A stretch of DNA of 11,560 nucleotides from Pseudomonadota bacterium (GTDB lineage: Bacteria > Desulfobacterota > Desulfobacteria > Desulfobacterales > RPRI01): assembly GCA_018830925.1 (NCBI GenBank), contig JAHJRK010000278.1, forward strand, positions 1-11,560, read 5' to 3'. Under the pieces are notes generated by a model, which was given only the letters and a program-made list of their open reading frames with translations, made no database searches and was not told the origin of the DNA. Below are positions 1 through 7,526 of this stretch, one piece after another (within the stretch, counting starts at the first letter, position 1; each line of letters starts with the position of its first letter). The translations under genes and the position numbers were made by a program.

Positions 1-517
1 CATCCGCCTGCACCTGTTCGCTCTGACCCTGGCGGGGATAGATGAACATCTTGTCCGCAGGGGGCAGCTCCTGGCTGACTTCTTCTTTCGGTGGCTCGAC
101 AACGACATAGCCGTCCCCGCTGTGCGCATAATAAACTTCATTGGCATAGTAGTAAGGTATTCCACCTAACCGGATCGTCGCGTAGTAGGGAGGCAGGAAG
201 GGAACGAAAAGACCTATCGGAGGCATGATGACCGAGAAGCGTGGCCCCTGCGGGCGGTACCATACGCCCCCGGAAAAGTAGTATCTTGCGCTGCCATGAA
301 CTATCGCCCGGTGGTCGCGAGGCAATGCTGTAATCACCTGCCCTCGGGCCGGGTAGGAACGGTCGTGGTGATAACGCGAATCCCGGAATTCGCGTTGATG
401 CGGCCTTCGATCACCTGCCTGTGCCGCACGCGACCATCCGGACAGCATGACCCCCGACAAAACTGCCAGTAAAAGCCCTGTCATAAGGCACCAATTCTTA
501 TTACGAATATACGACAT
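1..517 (-). CDS. DUF6515-like secreted or membrane protein, C-terminus cut by window edge
   Basis: The frame stays open from the ATG at 517 to the window edge, giving the first 172 residues. A GGAGGG ribosome site lies just upstream in the 524-530 area. Residues 10-33 form a hydrophobic segment ending in ALA-type small residues (signal peptide or anchor). A basic, His/Arg-rich stretch (about 35-72) follows, then an aromatic region with SGGVWYRP (82-89), a Pro-rich hydrophobic stretch (98-112) and Tyr pairs (YYYANEVYY, 122-130). This order resembles the DUF6515 family of uncharacterised envelope proteins; that assignment is from memory of the family's look. Near the edge, FIYPRQGQ (158-165) matches YFYPKEGQ in the upstream gene. 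It is the last visible gene of a three-gene envelope operon, 42 bp after its neighbour. Function is unknown. Confidence 0.75.
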   Translation of the reverse strand, partial: MSYIRNKNWCLMTGLLLAVLSGVMLSGWSRAAQAGDRRPHQREFRDSRYHHDRSYPARGQVITALPRDHRAIVHGSARYYFSGGVWYRPQGPRFSVIMPPIGLFVPFLPPYYATIRLGGIPYYYANEVYYAHSGDGYVVVEPPKEEVSQELPPADKMFIYPRQGQSEQVQAD

Positions 518-559
518 GGTTATTCCCTCCATAAAATCGAATGCAAGTGTTACGCTTCC

Positions 560-1168
560 TTACTGCACACTATAGCCACGACCTTCCAAGCAAGCTGACA
601 TCGCACGACGGAAGTCGCTTACCTTTTCCTCATAGCGGACGTCAAGCGCCTGATCGCTATTGGCATAAGCCTCTTCCATCTGTTGGGCATACTGCTGCCT
701 GGTCGCATCTGATATGGCGCCGGCAACAGCCCCGCTTCCCGCACCGATCAATACTCCGGCCCCTGCATGCCTCGGACCAGCTATCAACGCGCCCAAAACA
801 GCACCGGCGATTGCCAGACTGACGGTATCATGACCTGGTGGAGGCATCGGCACCACTTTGACGCGACGCTCGGGCGGAATCGATGACTGACTGGGATCAA
901 AGCCGGTCTGTTGTATCGCCCAATTGTAACATTCATAGTGGTCTCGCGACTGCCGCTCTTTCGGCTGGCCCTCTTTAGGATAAAAATAAACTTGGGTAAT
1001 TGGAGTCCTTGGGTTTTGACCTGCGATTTGTACCTCGCGATAAGTCGCAGGATGACAAGAAGCCAGAGCAAGTATTAATAAGAGAAGCAAAAGCCGAAGG
1101 CCTGTTGCGGATAGCCAACGTTTCGCTATATGTTTTTCCGCCGTAATTTTCCGGATTGGCAGCATCAT
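560..1168 (-). CDS. Glycine-zipper lipoprotein, hypothetical
   Basis: A 202-residue protein with a basic N-terminus, a Leu-rich segment (about 24-36) and a lipobox LASC with Cys38, so it is probably an outer-membrane or periplasmic lipoprotein. Residues 60-92 hold a module with YFYPKEGQ and then DHYECYNWAIQQTGFDP. Residues 118-152 are a Gly/Ala-rich segment (AGAVLGALIAG, then GAGSGAVAGAI) typical of glycine-zipper (YMGG-like) domains, which pack helices in membranes. The C-terminal 50 residues are helical with one more Cys (193) in SACLEGRGY, as in many proteins of this type. Start: AGGAGG at 1178-1183 is 9 bases from the ATG at 1168; a second ATG follows at once (1165) and is less well spaced. 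The gene starts 23 bp after the Spy-like gene. A structural or stress envelope role is inference. Confidence 0.8.
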   Translation of the reverse strand: MMLPIRKITAEKHIAKRWLSATGLRLLLLLLILALASCHPATYREVQIAGQNPRTPITQVYFYPKEGQPKERQSRDHYECYNWAIQQTGFDPSQSSIPPERRVKVVPMPPPGHDTVSLAIAGAVLGALIAGPRHAGAGVLIGAGSGAVAGAISDATRQQYAQQMEEAYANSDQALDVRYEEKVSDFRRAMSACLEGRGYSVQ

Positions 1169-1191
1169 TATTTATCTCCTCCTTATCATAC

Positions 1192-1650
1192 TTATCTTTT
1201 ATGCCTGTTTTCCCCAATCCTTTTATTGAGCTGCATCTTCTTGATTTTCTGAAACTGTTCGTCCGTCAGGATAGTACGCACTTCTTTCATGGGCTTCAAC
1301 ATATCTAAACTATAAGCTGTTTTTATGTCTGCAATTTTTTTGATCCCAGCGTTTGCCTTATCTATGTCAAAATCCTTCACTTCCATGATTTCAACAAGTT
1401 CTATCGCCGCAATTTTCACGTCGGCTTTGAATCGCGCTTGTTTTTTATGCATTTCATGATGGATAGGCATAATTTTACTGATCTGTTCATCGGTAAGCCC
1501 TATCTTATCCGCATTTCTGAGGTACATATCAGTCATATGCCCCATCCTGTAAATATAGTCCATCTCCTTCCTGGGCATATTCATTGTCTGGGAAAAAGCA
1601 GGTACAGCAAAAACAACAATCAAAAGCAATGAAAGTAATAATTTTTTCAT
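1192..1650 (-). CDS. Spy/CpxP-like periplasmic protein
   Basis: A 152-residue protein with a clear signal peptide (MKKLLLSLLLIVVFAVPAFS, cleavage likely before Gln21). The mature part is all-helical and Met/His/Lys-rich. It has two LTDEQ motifs (52-56 and 128-132), placed like the paired LTxxQ motifs of the Spy/CpxP/ZraP superfamily of periplasmic chaperones and metal- or stress-responsive proteins. Between them a helix with IMPIHHEMHKKQARF and an acidic-basic middle region fit the cradle-like fold. The start is supported by AAGGAGG about 7 bases before the ATG. It is the first gene of the operon with the lipoprotein and the DUF6515-like gene, so the set may answer to envelope stress or metals; that is inference. 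No sensor kinase gene is in view. Confidence 0.8.
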   Translation of the reverse strand: MKKLLLSLLLIVVFAVPAFSQTMNMPRKEMDYIYRMGHMTDMYLRNADKIGLTDEQISKIMPIHHEMHKKQARFKADVKIAAIELVEIMEVKDFDIDKANAGIKKIADIKTAYSLDMLKPMKEVRTILTDEQFQKIKKMQLNKRIGENRHKR

Positions 1651-1844
1651 ATGTCCTCCTTTTGCGCCTTTTTATTCTTATAGACGAATGGAGAGGTTAA
1701 TTTGTTTACTTGTTCCAGGGAAAAAGCGAGGCTCTGACCGAAATTACCGTCATACACATTAGAAAGGAAAGTTAAGGGGTTATCGAGGGTCTGCCGCCGC
1801 AGTTTTGTTTCCGAAATAAGATGTTTTCACAATTGTCCCTCAAT

Positions 1845-2165
1845 TTAGTTAATTAGTGCCGTTTGTTTCATAACTTCACACGTGCTGTGAGATTGAAGCA
1901 ATGCGCGCCCGAAATCGCATTTCTTTATTAGAGAATATTCTAATTTTTCAAATAGTTCTAACGCTATACTTATATTTTGATTAACATCCCCAACTCTGTG
2001 CCCATGGTGCTTTAAAAGCGCGGTTTTAAGTAGATTGCCGCCGGTTTGAATCGGATCTGAGATATACTCCGCCTCATATCGGCCGAAAGAACCTGTCCCT
2101 GTAATTTTATGAAAAAAGTACGGGATATAAAAAAAAGTATGTATGATGATTCTGCGAAGGTTCAT
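1845..2165 (-). CDS. Doubtful small hypothetical protein
   Basis: An open frame of 106 codons that I do not recognise. The N-terminus is aromatic and hydrophobic (IIIHTFFYIPYFF). It is followed by GTGSFGRYEAEYISDPIQTGG and a helical tail with scattered Cys residues. There is no Shine-Dalgarno sequence before the ATG: the upstream bases are AT-rich without GGAG. It sits alone downstream of the operon hairpin. It may be a decayed gene, a fragment of a longer gene with the wrong start, or chance. The region from residue 24 on reads more like real protein than the first 20 residues. Confidence 0.25.
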   Translation of the reverse strand: MNLRRIIIHTFFYIPYFFHKITGTGSFGRYEAEYISDPIQTGGNLLKTALLKHHGHRVGDVNQNISIALELFEKLEYSLIKKCDFGRALLQSHSTCEVMKQTALIN

Positions 2166-2197
2166 ATTATTTTTGTGATTTACTTAATTATAGACAT

Positions 2198-2225
2198 CCC
2201 TTATCCCCTCTTTGTTGGATAAGGG
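2198..2225 (-). terminator. Terminator-like hairpin after the four-gene operon
   Basis: CCCTTATCC (2198-2206) pairs perfectly with GGATAAGGG (2217-2225) around a 10-base loop, and further G/C pairs are possible with a small bulge. It lies about 60 bases past the stop of the DGQHR/TIR-like gene. On the minus strand the following bases are only moderately T-rich (ATGTCTATAATT), so it may be a weak terminator, an mRNA-stabilising hairpin or a REP-type element. Confidence 0.4.
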
Positions 2226-2283
2226 GGATTCTATGATTTCTTCAGCCCCCGAATCTACTATGCTACACTCATGAGAATAAAAT

Positions 2284-3900
2284 TTATAGTGGTACACCTG
2301 CGTCTTGAAGAATAGCACTGATTTCTGATTTGATTTTGTTTGGTATTTCTGCAGCTTGTTTGATCTGTACATACTTAAATGTCGAGAGATCAAATGGTAC
2401 TTTGTCTTGTCTGTTAATCGGTTCAAAGAGAAAAATCAGACGATTCTTTTCATGATGTTTTAGGGCATAGCCTGCTTCCACATAGACATTCGGACGATGG
2501 CCAGTCAGGTCACATATGATAATATCGGAAGAAGCAATCGCTTCATACATCCGTTGATGGATAGGAAAAGATCCACCTTCTTCTGTCCCAAGATCAATCA
2601 ATTCTAAACGAACTCCATACTCTCTCTCCAGAGCATTCAGCGTCTCAATAAGTTGCTGCAATCGCAAAACCGCCTTGTCGTGTGCGCCTCTGGGGGCATT
2701 CACCTGTGGATACCAACGCGCGAGAAAGACCCTCTTAGGTATACGCTGCTGTGATGCCTTAAATGTTTCCAGCAATTGCTGAGCCGGCGAGAGAGGATTC
2801 AAGAGGTTTGTGATTCCCGTCGAGCCAAGCCATCGACCAATCCGGTCGAGATAATCCACTGTCCATCTGACTTTTTCTTCATGCGCATCACAATTGCATT
2901 CACGCCAAACACGTGCTGCTAACTCGAAAAAGCCATAAGTTCTACACATGGAGGGATGGTTTACATTGAGCTGGGTTACAATATCTGCCAACCCCGCAAA
3001 TAGGTTGTCGGCAAAAGCAGTTATGGTTTGTCTATCTCGGGTTATTGTTGCATCCATGGCGATCAAATTACATGCAGAATCCCTCAGGGCGGTAAGGGGT
3101 CGCTCGCCAAATCTTTCTCTTGATGGAACTGGCAAACCACTCAACCGATTTACCAGTAAGCGAGTTAGATGCAGTTCTGGGCTGTAATAAAATTCATTGT
3201 CCGGAGTCATTGCATGGGTCGGGTTTTGACCAAGCAGTAGCCGCAGACCATGTTCCGAATCAAGCGGCAGAGCAGTACTATTAATTGTATGAAAGATCAG
3301 CGATTCGGCAAAGTCGTCGGCATCGTTATCTGGTGAGCCGAGCAGCACAATACAGAACGGGGCCAAGTATTTTGTTGGTGTATTCGGATCGTCGACAAGA
3401 TTCTCTGCAAGATGTAAACGATGATTGCCATCTATTCGACGGATAATTTTATCCCGCTTAATCTGTTCCACGTCACTTCGTCGAATTCGGATACGTTGCA
3501 TCCGAGTCGTCGAACTTGAATATCGTCTGGAAAGAACTATCGCACTGCCCTGAAGACTCTTAACGCCAAACACTCTCTCACCTAATCCCAAATCATCTTG
3601 GGAAATTTCACCACGCGCAACAATTAAATTTACCGGCGTTCTTAAGGAAAGAATTACCTCCGGCAAAAAGCGATTTTCACTTTGTTCCAAGTATTTTTTA
3701 ATATCTTCAGCATGCTTCTCTGATTCTACCCTTTGGTGCCCTAAAACGCGATATGGCTGGCCATCATCCTCCATTTTGTAAGGAACAGAGACAGCCGCCA
3801 GATCACGTAGATCGGCAAAGCCACGAATGATTCGAAAAATCCCCAAAACTGCTTCAGCAAAATAGCCTTCTAACTCGAAATATTGGCGTCCGCGCGACAT
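2284..3900 (-). CDS. DGQHR (DndB/ParB-like) protein fused to a nucleoside-deoxyribosyltransferase/TIR-like domain
   Basis: A 538-residue protein with two recognisable parts. Residues about 30-225 look like a DGQHR-type domain. RRIDGNHRLHLAENL has the signature at D157-R161, and LIFHTINSTALPLDSEH (201-217) matches the FxxINSTxxPL segment of that family. DndB of phosphorothioation clusters and ParB/Srx-fold proteins are relatives. Residues 230-385 are mostly helical with no known motif. Residues 388-500 are Rossmann-like: a beta strand KRVFLARWYP, a helix, then ASSDIIICDLTGHRPNVYVEAGYAL with D464 and E475, later VPFDL. This is the pattern of nucleoside 2-deoxyribosyltransferases and TIR-like effectors, where the Glu is catalytic. 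The ATG abuts the hsdS stop (TAA-ATG) with GGAGGG 7 bases upstream, so translation is probably coupled. A sensor-effector role in defence is inference; a regulatory role like DndB is the alternative. Confidence 0.8.
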   Translation of the reverse strand: MSRGRQYFELEGYFAEAVLGIFRIIRGFADLRDLAAVSVPYKMEDDGQPYRVLGHQRVESEKHAEDIKKYLEQSENRFLPEVILSLRTPVNLIVARGEISQDDLGLGERVFGVKSLQGSAIVLSRRYSSSTTRMQRIRIRRSDVEQIKRDKIIRRIDGNHRLHLAENLVDDPNTPTKYLAPFCIVLLGSPDNDADDFAESLIFHTINSTALPLDSEHGLRLLLGQNPTHAMTPDNEFYYSPELHLTRLLVNRLSGLPVPSRERFGERPLTALRDSACNLIAMDATITRDRQTITAFADNLFAGLADIVTQLNVNHPSMCRTYGFFELAARVWRECNCDAHEEKVRWTVDYLDRIGRWLGSTGITNLLNPLSPAQQLLETFKASQQRIPKRVFLARWYPQVNAPRGAHDKAVLRLQQLIETLNALEREYGVRLELIDLGTEEGGSFPIHQRMYEAIASSDIIICDLTGHRPNVYVEAGYALKHHEKNRLIFLFEPINRQDKVPFDLSTFKYVQIKQAAEIPNKIKSEISAILQDAGVPL

Positions 3901-5280
3901 TTAGAGTCCCTCCACTGGTCTTATTCCCAGAATCATTTGTTCAACTCCCTTTGTTGTGATTTTCAGCCTTTCACGGACCTCTTCTTGCAAGTAATCAACT
4001 TCCATCCGTTTTGCTCTGAGTTCGGTAACTATTTTTTCCTGGGCATCAAGAGTTGGAAGCGGAAATTGCAACGCCATAAGTGCTGGCTTTGTAATATTTT
4101 TCATCGTTGGGGAAGCGCCGGTCAGGTTGTTTTCGATCTGCCAACGTAGATGTGGTATTTTAAAAATCTCATCCAAATATTTCGGTAGTACAGAAGAGTC
4201 CCTTTTCCAAATAACCCGAAACAGCTTATCACAAAGCATCAGCTTTGGGCGCACTTCTTTAACCAAGGCACAAGCACCAACATATTGAGTGATGTTTGCA
4301 CGGCTGATAATCAAATCACCTGCTTTTACCTCGTATTGTTCCCTCGGCTTCAGAGTTGTAGGAAGTGCCTTATTCTGATTTTTGTCAAACCACCCGAATG
4401 ACACCGCACCGACCTTGAGCACTCCCCATTCTTCAATCTCAGCTGGCCGGCTGAGGCACTTTGGACTCCAGCCATTCTGCAAGTCTACAATTACATCCGA
4501 CAATGAAACAACAGGGAATGGGCTTATATTTAAATCAGGTCGACATGACACTTCACGGCTAAGCATGACACCCCAGCGGTCGATATTTTTCCAAGTGGAC
4601 ACGAAAGCTCGTTTTGAGTGAGCGCTACCCATGCGAGGCAATCCAATCTGAGCGGCCAAAAAGGTAGGAATGCCTTCCGATATTCTTTGGGCGGCTGCGA
4701 TATCATCTCTGGACTTTTCATTTGCTGTCTCCCAATACACCACAATCTTTTGCTGAACAGGAAGCGGCGGGATAGGTATCTTCAGGGTTTTAAGAAGTGG
4801 GTAGGTCAAATTCATCCGCACAGACCCAGCGGTAGCGGCTCGTAAGGTTTGGTTGAAGAAGGCAGACTTCAGAATAAACCAGAATACTTCGGGAAGGACA
4901 ATTGTCTTGTCTACAGAAAAGACAATGTAGGCTGGGCTTATGTACGCACCATCATGTTCCGGTGGCACCCAGCCTATGGAGCCAACATTGATTCGATAGG
5001 GGTTGTAGGCGAAGTCGCCTGCGCTGACCTTCTTATATGGTTGTTTGATATCCTTACCTAACGCATTATAGGCATGGAAAATCCCATCCGTATTGTTCAC
5101 ACCAAGAATTTTGAATGTTTCTTCTGGAAAATCATAGGGGCGTATTTTTTCGTTGTGCTCGATAACGAAGTCGGCAAGAGATATCAGTGAATATTTGGAT
5201 TCAATATTCGCTATGAAATATTTAACGTCCCATCGTTCCAGTTCACTAAAATTGACGGTTCGAGGTGAAGCCATCCTCAT
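3901..5280 (-). CDS. hsdS: Type I-like DNA specificity subunit (HsdS)
   Basis: A 459-residue specificity subunit that would direct the methyltransferase to a two-part DNA site. It has two similar halves. Each begins with a RW(D/G)V segment (about residues 18-21 and 236-239, counted from the GTG), holds a target-recognition domain, and ends in a conserved helix region: LLKTLKIPIPPLPVQQKIV (163-181) and LMALQFPLPTLDAQEKIV (402-419). The second half has GASPTMKNIT before its helix, as is typical of HsdS. The usual length of the family is about 400-460. Start: the ATG at 5280 shares its A with the upstream stop (TGATG) and has AGGAGGGG at 5288-5295, 7 bases away. An in-frame GTG at 5283 and an ATG at 5274 are alternatives. 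The two recognition domains are unrelated by eye, so the target is probably asymmetric. Confidence 0.92.
   Translation of the reverse strand: MRMASPRTVNFSELERWDVKYFIANIESKYSLISLADFVIEHNEKIRPYDFPEETFKILGVNNTDGIFHAYNALGKDIKQPYKKVSAGDFAYNPYRINVGSIGWVPPEHDGAYISPAYIVFSVDKTIVLPEVFWFILKSAFFNQTLRAATAGSVRMNLTYPLLKTLKIPIPPLPVQQKIVVYWETANEKSRDDIAAAQRISEGIPTFLAAQIGLPRMGSAHSKRAFVSTWKNIDRWGVMLSREVSCRPDLNISPFPVVSLSDVIVDLQNGWSPKCLSRPAEIEEWGVLKVGAVSFGWFDKNQNKALPTTLKPREQYEVKAGDLIISRANITQYVGACALVKEVRPKLMLCDKLFRVIWKRDSSVLPKYLDEIFKIPHLRWQIENNLTGASPTMKNITKPALMALQFPLPTLDAQEKIVTELRAKRMEVDYLQEEVRERLKITTKGVEQMILGIRPVEGL
3908..3913 (-). promoter_or_regulatory. Ribosome binding site of the DGQHR/TIR-like gene, inside hsdS
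   Basis: GGAGGG on the minus strand lies within the last codons of hsdS, 7 bases before the ATG at 3900. With the directly adjoining TAA-ATG it supports both the start choice and translational coupling. Confidence 0.75.
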
Positions 5281-7514
5281 CACTCGCCCCCTCCTGCCTC
5301 GGCAAATACCTTTGGATTAGATAGAAACTCCAGATACCATTCCAGACATGTTTTTTCGATGCCGGGAGGCTGGTTCGTGTTGGGATAAAGCTCGTTTTGA
5401 TCCTCCTCACCGGTGGCGGATATGCCAACTTTTGTCGCTTCGTACATAAAAATATGGTAATCGAAGCGCACTTTCAGCAGTTGACGCGTCTTGTCGGCCT
5501 TTTTCTTTTCCATCTGTTTGATGTAGTTCTTCAATTCCTTTTGTAGCGTCTTGCGCTTATCGGCATCTTTATGCTCTTTTGCTTTCGCTAAAGCATCCTC
5601 AATACGTTGCATCTCTTTGTCTATTTCATCAGCATACTTGGCCTCAATTTCTGTTTTAGCTGTGGCATAGATTTCATCAAAGCGCTCTTTTTCTGCTTCC
5701 GTGTATTTCTTCAGAAACAGGAGCGATGCTTTCACACTGGCGCCGGAACTGATAAAAGTTTCTTGCGGCAGGCTGACGACCGCCCGGATAAAGGCCCGAT
5801 CTTCGGTAAACTCACGGACATAAGCAAGGGATGGGTTGTTGAAGACCCCCTCCGGTAAAACGATTCCCATGCGGCCACCAGGCTTGAGAAGATCCAAACA
5901 TCTTTCAATAAAGAGAATCTCCGTTTTAATTTTGGACTCTTTACCTTTAGGCAGATTAAACAAACTTGCGATTGGTTGGTTAATTGCTGCCTTCACACGA
6001 GCCTGCGCCTCTTGATACAACTTGCCGTATTCTTTAGTATAGCGTTCCTCATCGGCAGAATTAACCGCCGTATCGGATTCCGAGACCTTATCCGATGGTT
6101 CAACATTGGCCCCGAAGGGAGGATTGGTGAGGATAATATCAAAGCGTCCTTCGAAAATGCCGTTCACATTTAGAAAACCGTCGTGATGGTGAACACCTCC
6201 GTGGCCGTCACCGTGCATAATCATATTCATCTTACTGGTGCGCGCCATACGATCATTGGCATCGGTGCCGAAGATGCACCGATTGGCAAGATTCCAAAGG
6301 CGTGAACCTTCCTCGATTTGATCAATAGTCTTTTGAATCTCATTATATTTATCCTGCAATATTTTGGCTCGTTTTTCTTCAGGGGATGTCTTCTCCGCCT
6401 CTATTTTTTTGCGAAACTTGTTATACTCCCGGTCGGCATCAGCCAGGATTTTCTCACGTACCATCTCAAATACGCGAATCAGAAATCCTCCGGAGCCGCT
6501 TGCCGGGTCACAGACTACTTCATTCTCTATAGGATCGAGCATGTGAACCATGAATTCGACAATCGATCGCGGCGTAAAAAACTGACCGATTTCACCCCGA
6601 AAGGTTCGACCCAGGAAACGCTCAAAGGCCACACCTTTAATATCCTCGCTGGTATCAGAAAGATTATATTTTTCAAGCTTTCGGACAATATCTTCGCCTG
6701 TCGCCGGCTTTAGGTTAATTCGCTCATCCTGCTCAAAGATCTTGTCAGCATTATAAAAGCGCTTGGTTTCTTGGAAAAGATTGTCTATGGGGTTATCGGC
6801 AATTTGTTTGTTCAGCACATCAACGGTAAATAGGTTTTCCTTGTTCCGTCGGGTTAGGAGCTGGCGTTCGACGTACACTTTTACAAAGAGAATCTTGGCA
6901 ATCTCGTCAAAGGCGGCCGCGGGGTCCTTTTTTTCACGATTGCGGATCACGTTGTGGCATTGGTGGAGCAAGTCAGCAAACTCTTTTTCCTTGAATACTC
7001 GGAGTTTAGAGAACAATTCTTTAATTTCGTTATCTGTAGCATCGGCATGGGGAATGTTCTCGATCTCCTCGATATAACCAGGCATCTTGTCTTTTTTAAC
7101 ACGCCAGTACCTAGTTTCTCTTGAATTATGGGTCACGAAAAATGGTGCGTCGGTCATACGAGCGTAATGCTCGCCTTGGGCGTAATCTTGGGCTTTGATA
7201 CTGACATTGTCGGATTTGCACTCCACAATGATGAAGGGTGGCTTTTCATCGTTCTTATCTTGCGTGCTGCGCCAGATAACGAAATCGGCCCGAGCCTGGG
7301 CACTGCCTCGGCCGGAAACATCCAACTCTTCGGAAATCTGCTCAATGCTGTAGCCATATTCTTCGGTCAGCACTATCAAGTAAGCCTGACGCACTCTTTC
7401 CTCCGGAGTCAGCGTAACCCATTTCAGGCGGAGAGGACTGTAAATTTTAACCCCATCGATCCGGATCTGATCTGTCTTGGTATAGGGTTGGTGTGGTGAT
7501 TTTTTCTTGGCCAT
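5280..7514 (-). CDS. hsdM: N6-adenine DNA methyltransferase (HsdM type) fused to an HsdR-N-like nuclease domain
   Basis: A 744-residue fusion. Residues about 25-140 resemble the HsdR N-terminal domain with a PD-(D/E)XK nuclease core: RADFVIW (D77), then IIVECKSD with E98 and K100, then QGEHYARM and a strand ending in RYWRV. Residues about 165-325 are the helical HsdM N-terminal domain. The methyltransferase core has GQFFTPRSIVEFM (310-322), the SAM motif DPASGSGGFL (336-345) and the catalytic NPPF (464-467), which point to N6-adenine methylation. Residues 355-402 and 605-680 are Lys/Glu-rich coiled coils, longer than in classical HsdM. Classical HsdM lacks the nuclease domain, so the layout is nearer to Type IIB/IIG or BcgI-like R-M subunits acting with a separate S subunit. 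The start at ATG 7514 (MAKKKS) is set by AAAGGAGG at 7519-7526; a frame open further upstream overlaps radC and is unlikely. Whether the nuclease is active is unknown, though all three key residues are present. Confidence 0.9.
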   Translation of the reverse strand: MAKKKSPHQPYTKTDQIRIDGVKIYSPLRLKWVTLTPEERVRQAYLIVLTEEYGYSIEQISEELDVSGRGSAQARADFVIWRSTQDKNDEKPPFIIVECKSDNVSIKAQDYAQGEHYARMTDAPFFVTHNSRETRYWRVKKDKMPGYIEEIENIPHADATDNEIKELFSKLRVFKEKEFADLLHQCHNVIRNREKKDPAAAFDEIAKILFVKVYVERQLLTRRNKENLFTVDVLNKQIADNPIDNLFQETKRFYNADKIFEQDERINLKPATGEDIVRKLEKYNLSDTSEDIKGVAFERFLGRTFRGEIGQFFTPRSIVEFMVHMLDPIENEVVCDPASGSGGFLIRVFEMVREKILADADREYNKFRKKIEAEKTSPEEKRAKILQDKYNEIQKTIDQIEEGSRLWNLANRCIFGTDANDRMARTSKMNMIMHGDGHGGVHHHDGFLNVNGIFEGRFDIILTNPPFGANVEPSDKVSESDTAVNSADEERYTKEYGKLYQEAQARVKAAINQPIASLFNLPKGKESKIKTEILFIERCLDLLKPGGRMGIVLPEGVFNNPSLAYVREFTEDRAFIRAVVSLPQETFISSGASVKASLLFLKKYTEAEKERFDEIYATAKTEIEAKYADEIDKEMQRIEDALAKAKEHKDADKRKTLQKELKNYIKQMEKKKADKTRQLLKVRFDYHIFMYEATKVGISATGEEDQNELYPNTNQPPGIEKTCLEWYLEFLSNPKVFAEAGGGE

Positions 7515-7518
7515 ACCG

Positions 7519-7526
7519 CCTCCTTT
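7519..7526 (-). promoter_or_regulatory. Ribosome binding site of the methyltransferase fusion, overlapping the radC stop
   Basis: AAAGGAGG on the minus strand overlaps the radC stop codon TAA (7525-7527) and sits 4 bases before the ATG at 7514. It fixes the start of the methyltransferase and suggests that ribosomes leaving radC re-initiate here. Confidence 0.8.

Larger units (their letters stand above)
1651..2283. other. Low-content stretch between the envelope operon and the restriction-like operon
   Basis: These 633 bases hold the upstream region of the Spy-like gene, one doubtful small reading frame (1845-2165) and a hairpin at 2198-2225. Read on the minus strand, a TATAAG sequence lies about 30 bases before the Spy-like ATG and could be a -10 box, but no good -35 box is paired with it. 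The stretch is more AT-rich than the genes on either side. No tRNA, IS end or CRISPR unit was seen. Confidence 0.5.

Noticed and set aside
2184..2426. A minus-strand frame overlapping the 3' end of the DGQHR/TIR-like gene
   Set aside because: It overlaps that gene in another frame and crosses the hairpin; composition is unlike a real protein.
5600..7500. Several open frames on the plus strand opposite the methyltransferase gene
   Set aside because: They lie fully antisense to a strongly supported gene, have no family motifs and no good ribosome sites; they are shadows of its codon bias.
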